Below, piece after piece: positions 1-5,724 of a stretch of 16,836 bases of DNA. Position 1 is the stretch's first letter; each line of letters opens with the position of its first letter. Made by a program: the position numbers and the translations under genes. The DNA is from RGIG5270 sp045538635 (lineage in GTDB: Bacteria; Verrucomicrobiota; Lentisphaeria; Victivallales; Victivallaceae): positions 1 to 16,836 of the forward strand of contig JAZSRU010000050.1 of assembly GCA_045538635.1 (NCBI GenBank). The letters run 5' to 3'. The notes under the pieces were generated by a model. The model was not told the origin of the DNA, ran no database searches, and worked only from the letters and a program-made list of their open reading frames with translations.

Positions 1-269
1 CAGTATCGTGCTTTACATTTGCAATACCTATCCGGAAAAGAAAGAATTTTCTGTTGATTACGACAGTAAAATAACCGAAGTGCAGAAAAATGAAGTCGGA
101 GGCCAAGGCGGTCTTAGGAAGACAAATTGGCAACTCAACTCCTTGGCTCACAGAACGACATGGCTACGATCCGACTTCAGTATCGTGCTTTACATTTGCA
201 ATACCTATCCGGAAAAGAAAGAATTTTCTGTTGATTACGACAGTAAAATAACCGAAGTGCAGAAAAATG
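1..269. repeat. Exact 92-base direct duplication (1-92 = 178-269) around the adapter
   Basis: Bases 1-92 are identical to 178-269; identity stops at 93 versus 270, exactly where the adapter begins. The copy at 178 begins on the first base after the adapter. This is the pattern of one 92-base library insert joined to itself through its adapter, so the duplication is an assembly product rather than a genomic repeat. The genuine sequence resumes at 178. Confidence 0.9.
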
Positions 270-724
270 GCGGTGATACATCTGTTCTTGAAAACGCCCA
301 ACTTTCGGAAAAACTGGAATATACCATTTCCGGCAGAGTCGGCAAAGCTCTGGAACCGGTCTTTGCTCCCATCGGCTTTGACTGGAAAATAACTACGGCA
401 TCTATCGGAGCGTTGGCGGCAAAAGAGGTTTTTGTGGCTCAAATGGGTATTCTTTATTCCGAAGGTGAAGCTGATGAAGAATCAGAAGGACTGCGGGCGC
501 AATTGGTGAAACATTATACACCGCTGCAAGCATTCTGTATAATGCTCTTCTGTCTGCTTTCGATTCCGTGTCTGGCAACGCTGGCGATCATCAAGCGGGA
601 GTTGAACTCGTGGAAGATGGCGTTTGTTGAAGCCGGAGCTTTGTTCGCTCTTGCCTATGTTGCTACGCTGATCGTCTATCAGCTGGGCAGCGTTCTCAAA
701 ATCGGAACCGGTTTACTTGGTTGA
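2..724 (+). CDS. feoB: Ferrous iron transport protein B, C-terminal part (5' end interrupted by adapter sequence)
   Basis: FeoB moves Fe2+ across the inner membrane using an N-terminal G domain and a helical C-terminal channel; only the C-terminal channel part is here. The frame from about 179 reads as normal FeoB: SIVLYICNTYP, then GRVGKALEPVFAPIGFDWK, then the gate-like stretch IGALAAKEVFVAQMGILYS, GEADEESEGLRAQL, and two hydrophobic helices (AFCIMLFCLLSIPCLATLAI and ALFALAYVATLIVYQLGSVL) before the TGA at 722-724. Bases 2-92 are an exact copy of 179-269 in the same frame, and the 85 bases between read as a sequencing adapter. Because 92+85=177 is a multiple of three, the frame stays open by chance. 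The protein before about residue I of SIVLY is missing because the sequence begins here. No start codon should be inferred: the ATG-like start near 8 lies inside the duplicated copy. Family assignment is firm; the 5' structure is not real biology. Confidence 0.9.
   Translation, partial: SIVLYICNTYPEKKEFSVDYDSKITEVQKNEVGGQGGLRKTNWQLNSLAHRTTWLRSDFSIVLYICNTYPEKKEFSVDYDSKITEVQKNGGDTSVLENAQLSEKLEYTISGRVGKALEPVFAPIGFDWKITTASIGALAAKEVFVAQMGILYSEGEADEESEGLRAQLVKHYTPLQAFCIMLFCLLSIPCLATLAIIKRELNSWKMAFVEAGALFALAYVATLIVYQLGSVLKIGTGLLG
93..177. other. Sequencing-adapter insertion (MGI/DNBSEQ type) inside feoB
   Basis: The 85 bases start AAGTCGGAGGCCAAGG and continue CGGTCTTAGGAAGACAA, which I recognise from memory as the MGI/BGI read-1 adapter (with one extra G compared with the version I remember). 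Bases 126-135 (ATTGGCAACT) sit where a 10-base sample barcode would be. Bases 136-177 start CAACTCCTTGGCTCACAGAA and end GCTACGATCCGACTT, the reverse complement of the read-2 adapter (42 bases). The edges match exactly the ends of the duplicated feoB copies, as expected from a short rolling-circle insert read through the adapter. Confidence 0.93.
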
Positions 725-737
725 TTCTCTCCTGAAC

Positions 738-784
738 GGAGGGTTTTAAGCAAATTGCAGCCGTTTATGACCCTCCTGTTTTTC
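738..784 (+). terminator. Weak hairpin just after feoB
   Basis: GGAGGGT (738-744) can pair with ACCCTCC (770-776), followed by TGTTTTT. The loop is long (25 bases), so this is a weaker candidate than the hairpin at 798. Confidence 0.3.
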
Positions 785-797
785 AAAACAAAAATTA

Positions 798-842
798 GCT
801 GCTGCAAAACTTTTTTGAGGTTTTGCAGCAGCTTTTTTTTAT
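798..842 (+). terminator. Rho-independent terminator between convergent feoB and the giant gene
   Basis: A 13-bp perfect stem GCTGCTGCAAAAC (798-810) / GTTTTGCAGCAGC (820-832) with a 9-base loop is followed by eight or more T on the plus strand. On the minus strand it is followed by TAATTTTTG, so it can also serve the convergent gene that ends at 857. Its 35 bases are the exact reverse complement of 5621-5655. Confidence 0.85.
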
Positions 843-856
843 TATTTACTTTAATT

Positions 857-3800
857 TTATGCAGTAAGCAAAGACATCGTATAACTTACGGAGTTTTCTT
901 CATTGCGTTGAATTCCGATTGTATATGTTGTGCCGGCCATAACATTTAAACGGCATTCTGAACCATTGAAGCTCAATGTGGAACTGTCGCAAATGACTTT
1001 GTCTGATTCTCCGAATGCCCCGGAGATTATGATCTGACCTGTTGCTGCTGCTTTGAATTTGATATAGTCAACGGTATCGGTGATGCCATTTTCTACATTG
1101 CTGCCGCAGAGCCATCCGTTGTAGTCGTCCAGAGAATCCCATTTTGCTGCTTTTTTGGCTGTATTATCTGCTTTTTCTGCAGTTGAACTGATGAAATTGA
1201 CATCGGTATTGCCGAGGTTGACCAATTTGACTTTGCTGTTTGGCAGTTCATTTACAAAGCTTTCATACAGGCTTTGAGTTGCTGCAATTTCACCTTTGCC
1301 GCTGATACTTTTTGCATAGAAGGCAGAGGTAACAACCAGAGTGCCATTTATGGTTGCTTTGCCGTTATTCAATGTAATTGTATCAGCTTTGAGGGTTGCG
1401 CCTTTATCAATACTGAGATTTCCGGTGATATCGTTTTCTGTGTAGTATGAAGATATTGAGCTGATACCTTTTTTTACATTGACAGCTGAGGATGAAACGA
1501 TAGACAATACATTTGAATTTTTAAGAGTGATTTTTTTGTATCCCTCTATAGAGGTGACAGTGCTGTCAGTTAATCCGACAGAACTTCCAGCAGCAACCGT
1601 TCCGGCATAGTCAATGGGGTTTTTGTTTAAAATACCACCAGAAACAGTACTGTTTTCAATAGTTATTTTGTCGTATGCGTAGATATTTTCGACAGTAACA
1701 TTATTTTTAATAGTTATTGAGCCGGAGGCTTTATATTTTGTAATATCGTTTGAATCTGCAGAAGCAGGAATAAAGTCACTGCTCCATATATAATTTTCCA
1801 TTGAGCCTTCTCTGTAATAAGTCCCGCCGCATATATTACCGTTTACAATTACAGATTTTTTGTTACCACTTTTATCTGTATATCCGGAAATGGAAACTTT
1901 GTCATATCCGGAAATATTATTTTGAATGTAATACATGTTGTCGTATGCTTTTTTGTTGACGGTAAAGGTAAATGAACCGGATGCTTTGTATTCATATGAA
2001 AGTTTGTCAATATTTTTCTTTGTATTTAATGAACCGGTTATTTTGTTAAGGATATCCAGAGTGACATTACCATTTATAGTGGAATTGGTAACAGTGACTT
2101 TTGAATAACCTGACACATTGTTTACAATAGAATCAGAAACAGTCAGAGTACCAGCTGTTTTTTTGTAGGAATAACTCACAACATTGAATTCATTCCAATC
2201 ACGGTCATAAGTTGTTTTTCTGTTGAATGTGGAGGAGTATGCCGTACCGATATTGATATCGCCTGCAATTTCAGATTTGCCGCTGACAGTTACTTTCTTA
2301 TATCCGTAGATATTGTCGATTGTACTGTTGTCAATGGTGACTTTGTCTGCGGCTTTGAAAGTTTCTACAGTTTTTTGGGTTTCACCATTATTAGAATATT
2401 TATAAGAATTAGATCTTTTTCCTGAACCGTAATAATGCCTATTAGAGTCCCAATCGGTGTATTGGGCAGCGATAATATTACTGGCAGAGCTGTTAGCAAT
2501 AGATACAGAAGCATAGTTGTTTATATTTTTAGCTTGAACGGCATTGAGTTTTATTGTGCCGAATGCGGTGTTTTCAGGCTCCATATCGCTGTATCTGCTT
2601 TCAGAACCATTGCTAATCTCTCCAGCTTCATATTTTTTACCGCCGGTAATATCGCCTGCATTGTAAAATATGGAAGCTTCAGCAGAATTTTTGTCAAGAC
2701 ATCCTGAAATGTTAACAGTTTTGTATCCTGAAATATTACCGAGTGAATACGAATTTTCTTTGTTGGCTTTGCTGTTAAGTTTGGCTGTAAATGAGCCGTC
2801 GGATGAAAATTGTTTCAGAAATTGTTTCCAGTCGCTTTCGTAATCATCATAGATATCTTCATAAGTAATATATTTATCAAGAGTATCCCGGGTCACAGAA
2901 GCTGCACTGCTGTTGGTTAAAGTGACAGTTTTGTAATTTTGGGCATTTCCAATAGATGAATTATCAACGGTAAGAGTTCCGCTTTTGTCATAAGTGACTG
3001 TGACTTCTTTTTGCTTTATATAATAACCGCTGGAAGATTCTGATTTCCTGTTTTTTGATTTTGTTGATTTTACTTTGTCTGCAAATTTGTCAATATCACC
3101 GATTTGGGTATTAGAGATTTTTACAGTCGCAAATCCTTCTGCATTGCCGCCGGTTGTTGTATTATTCAGAGTTAGTGAACCTGCGGCAGAATATGTTGTA
3201 TCGGTTACTGTATTACTGTTATTTCTTTTGGTTTCAACTGTTTTATTGCCTCCTGTAATGCCCGTGAGCATGTATGATACAGAGTTATCGGGATCATTTT
3301 TGTCAATATATCCTGAAATGTTAACAGTTTTGTATCCTGAAATATTACCGAGTGAATACGAATTTTCGTTATTGGCTTTGTTATCAAGCTTGGCTGTAAA
3401 TGAGCCGTTGGCGGTATAAGTTTCTTTTATTGAAGAAGCTGTGTCGCTTGTCTTGTCGGCATATTCATCTTCATATTCATAGTTCCATTCATAAACTGCT
3501 TTGGTCATATTAGCTAATGAAATCATACCGGCTGATCCATTGGTGATGGAAATCGTTTTATAATTACAGATATCTGCTGCGGAACCGCTCAATGTCAATT
3601 TGCCGTCAAGAGTATAAGTTTTTGTTGCGGTTGTGGTATGAAGAGTATACTTACCATCCGCATTCATTTCATCTTTAATGGTTTTAGTTTTATGGACAAT
3701 TTTTACTTTTTCTGTATTATTACCTCTATCGACAGCCAAAACTTGTGAGTTATTGATTGATACGGTGTTAAAACCATTTATATTTCCGTTTACAATTGCA

Positions 3801-5212
3801 TTTTCATTCAATGTGATTGATCCGGCAGCGATACTGGTTGTTATTTCATCTGATGAGTCAGATTCTGTGCTTATTATGCCGTTGCCACCCTCGATATATC
3901 CCACAGTTACAGTTTTTTTGATGCCGTCAACAGTTGTATAGCCGGATATATTGACGGTTTTATAGCCTTCAATGGAGGTGATAGTGTAGCAATCATTAAT
4001 AGCATTTTCATCAAGTTTGATTGTAAGAGCCCCGTCGGCAGTCAGCGTTTGGGTGATTGAGGTGTTTTCCGGATACTCAAAATTTTTATCTTGAGTTGTT
4101 CTGATTTCAACTTGTTTTGATATTGAGCTTAAATCAATGTTTCCTGCGTCTGAGTTGAGCAATTTAACAGTTTTGTAGTCATAGATATCCCCGACAGATG
4201 AATTCGTAATGGAAATTGCACCTGTTTTTTTATAAGTTGATGTTATGGTTTTCTGATAATAAGCATCTTCATTTTTGCCGATTTTTTTAACACTTTCTTT
4301 TTGGGAGGCGGTACCATCAAATGCATTTTCGATATTGTTGGCTGTTATATTATCCAGAGTTACATTTGCAAAATATTTGATATTATTCAAAGATATATTG
4401 TCTGTCGCCGAAAATGTACCTGATGTACTGTAAGTATATTCACCGACACCATCATAAGAAATTATTTTACCACCAATGATGGTGTCTGTGATGCTCAGTG
4501 TTGCAAATTCGCATCCATTTATATTAACTGTATTATAACCTGAAATTGAATTGATATAATAGTTCTCATCAATAGCAGATTCATCTATCGTAATGTTCAA
4601 AGTTCCATTTGCGGCGTATATTTCGCCGATAGTATATTCACTATTTAATTTTTCCTGAGTTCTTGTATCGCGGATGATGTTATTGACTGAGGAGTTCGTC
4701 AGGTTTACATTGAGGTATTCCCGGATTTCATTAATAACAGAATTATTGACAGATATTGTACCGTTGTGGGAGAAAGAACGGGTTTCAATATGATTTTTTT
4801 CTTTGGATGTGAAATAATTGTCTTTTTCAAAAACAAGATTTGAAGCATTGGTATCATTAACTGTAACAGTAAGAAAATTCATTGCATAACATAAACTGTT
4901 ACTTTGTAAATCATTTATTGTTATGCTGTTTGCTGCTTTGACATTGCTGAACTCTGTTTCAGGTGTGCCAATGATAAAGGTGGCGTCTTCTTCAAAATAT
5001 CCGGTACTGCTGATTGCATAAGCAGTGTTGAGAATTGCCGAATCTTCAACAGATAAAATCATATTATCGTCAATCAATATAACTGTGTTGCCGCCAACAT
5101 ATGCTTGAGCATCAGCGATTGACGAGAATGCTTCTTCGCCATAAAGCAGCTCGGTGTCATTAAATTTGCAAACAGCTCCGTCAGTGAATTTTTTTGAAAT
5201 GAAAACAGGCAT
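857..5212 (-). CDS. Giant beta-repeat protein, probably secreted or cell-surface, with PPC-like C-terminus
   Basis: This 1451-residue protein is acidic/polar and rich in Ser, Thr, Asn, Tyr and Lys. The N-terminus (MPVFISKKFTDGAVCKFND) has no hydrophobic signal. I count about 18 repeats, each 60-80 residues, carrying a core like I-x-G-Y-K-T-V-x-I-[ST]-[NG]-S (for example ISGYKTVNISG, IYGYKKVTVSG, IEGYKKITLKNSN). These alternate with Tyr/Ser/Lys-rich stretches ending in segments such as GSFTAKLD or GTLTVDNSS. Alternating hydrophobic strands suggest a beta-solenoid. The last ~73 residues (DTVDYIKFKAAATGQIIISG to YTMSLLTA) resemble PPC-type C-terminal beta-sandwich domains. The lack of a signal peptide with such a C-terminus suggests export by a C-terminal signal route, for example type I; this is inference, and no transporter is in the window. 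The start ATG at 5212 is preceded by AAAGGAAAG. Function is unknown; adhesin or glycan-contact roles are guesses. Confidence 0.85.
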   Translation of the reverse strand: MPVFISKKFTDGAVCKFNDTELLYGEEAFSSIADAQAYVGGNTVILIDDNMILSVEDSAILNTAYAISSTGYFEEDATFIIGTPETEFSNVKAANSITINDLQSNSLCYAMNFLTVTVNDTNASNLVFEKDNYFTSKEKNHIETRSFSHNGTISVNNSVINEIREYLNVNLTNSSVNNIIRDTRTQEKLNSEYTIGEIYAANGTLNITIDESAIDENYYINSISGYNTVNINGCEFATLSITDTIIGGKIISYDGVGEYTYSTSGTFSATDNISLNNIKYFANVTLDNITANNIENAFDGTASQKESVKKIGKNEDAYYQKTITSTYKKTGAISITNSSVGDIYDYKTVKLLNSDAGNIDLSSISKQVEIRTTQDKNFEYPENTSITQTLTADGALTIKLDENAINDCYTITSIEGYKTVNISGYTTVDGIKKTVTVGYIEGGNGIISTESDSSDEITTSIAAGSITLNENAIVNGNINGFNTVSINNSQVLAVDRGNNTEKVKIVHKTKTIKDEMNADGKYTLHTTTATKTYTLDGKLTLSGSAADICNYKTISITNGSAGMISLANMTKAVYEWNYEYEDEYADKTSDTASSIKETYTANGSFTAKLDNKANNENSYSLGNISGYKTVNISGYIDKNDPDNSVSYMLTGITGGNKTVETKRNNSNTVTDTTYSAAGSLTLNNTTTGGNAEGFATVKISNTQIGDIDKFADKVKSTKSKNRKSESSSGYYIKQKEVTVTYDKSGTLTVDNSSIGNAQNYKTVTLTNSSAASVTRDTLDKYITYEDIYDDYESDWKQFLKQFSSDGSFTAKLNSKANKENSYSLGNISGYKTVNISGCLDKNSAEASIFYNAGDITGGKKYEAGEISNGSESRYSDMEPENTAFGTIKLNAVQAKNINNYASVSIANSSASNIIAAQYTDWDSNRHYYGSGKRSNSYKYSNNGETQKTVETFKAADKVTIDNSTIDNIYGYKKVTVSGKSEIAGDINIGTAYSSTFNRKTTYDRDWNEFNVVSYSYKKTAGTLTVSDSIVNNVSGYSKVTVTNSTINGNVTLDILNKITGSLNTKKNIDKLSYEYKASGSFTFTVNKKAYDNMYYIQNNISGYDKVSISGYTDKSGNKKSVIVNGNICGGTYYREGSMENYIWSSDFIPASADSNDITKYKASGSITIKNNVTVENIYAYDKITIENSTVSGGILNKNPIDYAGTVAAGSSVGLTDSTVTSIEGYKKITLKNSNVLSIVSSSAVNVKKGISSISSYYTENDITGNLSIDKGATLKADTITLNNGKATINGTLVVTSAFYAKSISGKGEIAATQSLYESFVNELPNSKVKLVNLGNTDVNFISSTAEKADNTAKKAAKWDSLDDYNGWLCGSNVENGITDTVDYIKFKAAATGQIIISGAFGESDKVICDSSTLSFNGSECRLNVMAGTTYTIGIQRNEENSVSYTMSLLTA
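2690..2806 (-). repeat. Internal near-identical duplication in the giant gene (other copy about 3298-3411)
   Basis: From TGAAATGTTAACAGTTTTGT through GAATACGAATTTTC the two places (about 2706-2758 and 3314-3367) are identical or nearly so, and similarity continues to ATGAGCCGT in both. Both encode ENSYSLGNISGYKTVNISG. Identity at DNA level, beyond the protein consensus, shows a recent repeat duplication or gene conversion. Confidence 0.8.
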
Positions 5213-5272
5213 TTTCTTTCCTTTTTTATGATTATTTATATTAAAGTTGAAGTTTTGCTTCGGGAAAATAAA

Positions 5273-5307
5273 AAAGGATTCAAGTACCGGAGATACTTAA
5301 ATCCTTT
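5273..5307 (-). promoter_or_regulatory. Terminator-like hairpin in the leader of the giant gene (possible attenuator)
   Basis: The 14-base arms AAAGGATTCAAGTA (5273-5286) and TACTTAAATCCTTT (5294-5307) pair with one mismatch around a 7-base loop. Read on the minus strand, in the direction of the giant gene, the stem is followed by TTTTTTATTTTCCC. It therefore looks like an intrinsic terminator lying between the promoter and the start codon at 5212. It could attenuate transcription of the gene; no antiterminator partner was recognised. Confidence 0.6.
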
Positions 5308-5339
5308 AAAAGTTTTATAAATGAAAAATATATCAGTTT

Positions 5340-5365
5340 GCTTGCTTGCTTGCTTGCTTGCTTGC
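5340..5365. repeat. Tetranucleotide microsatellite (CTTG)6
   Basis: Six perfect CTTG units run from 5341 to 5364 with G before and C after. The tract lies in the minus-strand leader of the giant gene, between the promoter at 5465-5492 and the start codon. The homologous leader copy at 16059 has only two units, showing that the tract length has changed. Confidence 0.95.
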
Positions 5366-5506
5366 AATCATTTCATTGAATAAAATATTTTTTTTGAAAA
5401 ATTGTCCGTTTGGTGAAAGCATTTTTTTTCAGTTTTTTAAATTATTTTTTATAATATACATGATAATTTAGCATATACAAAAAAGATGTCAAGTCGGAAA
5501 ATAAGA
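5354..5506. repeat. Leader/promoter repeat, left copy (about 153 bases; right copy 16059-16215)
   Basis: The stretch from TTGCTTGCTTGCAATCATTT to AAGTCGGAAAATAA matches 16059-16215 in the same orientation with only a few substitutions and single-base length changes in T runs. Here it forms the promoter-proximal leader of the giant gene on the minus strand. Confidence 0.92.
5465..5492 (-). promoter_or_regulatory. Sigma70-type promoter of the giant gene
   Basis: On the minus strand a perfect TTGACA (plus 5487-5492) is followed after 16 bases by TAAATT (plus 5465-5470). Transcription would start near 5458 and give a leader of about 245 bases containing the CTTG tract and the hairpin at 5273-5307. 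The right copy of the repeat conserves the same boxes (TTGACA, 16 bases, TAAATA). Confidence 0.6.
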
Positions 5507-5620
5507 AAAAACAAAAGAAAAAATCGTTTTCAGGGCACAAAACACACTGAATGGTATAAATCGGTGATTTTATGCTCAAAAAAGTTAAAAAAGTGGGGAA
5601 TACGAGGATACAAAAAATAT

Positions 5621-5655
5621 GCTGCTGCAAAACCTCAAAAAAGTTTTGCAGCAGC
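5621..5655. terminator. 35-base hairpin, inverted twin of 798-832
   Basis: The stem GCTGCTGCAAAAC (5621-5633) / GTTTTGCAGCAGC (5643-5655) is the exact reverse complement of the hairpin at 798-832. It lies downstream of the glycosidase operon on the minus strand (followed there by ATATTTTTTG) and is also followed by ATTTTTTT on the plus strand, so it can act in both directions. Confidence 0.75.
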
Positions 5656-5681
5656 ATTTTTTTGCAATTAAATTTATGGAA

Positions 5682-5724
5682 CTGCTGCAAACACTCTTTT
5701 AAATGGTAAGCAGCAGATTTTTTT
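5682..5724. terminator. Second hairpin at the end of the DUF4838 gene
   Basis: CTGCTGC (5682-5688) pairs with GCAGCAG (5710-5716) across a 21-base loop and is followed on the plus strand by ATTTTTTTATTT. On the minus strand there is no T run directly after it, so for the operon it is probably secondary to the hairpin at 5621-5655. Confidence 0.4.

Noticed and set aside
8..178. A FeoB start and a repeated protein segment LYICNTYPEKKEFSVDYDSK
   Set aside because: The ATG-like start and the repeat arise from the assembly duplication around adapter sequence; they are not a biological tandem repeat.
5340..5365. Short repeated units as a possible CRISPR
   Set aside because: The units are 4 bases with no spacers; it is a microsatellite.
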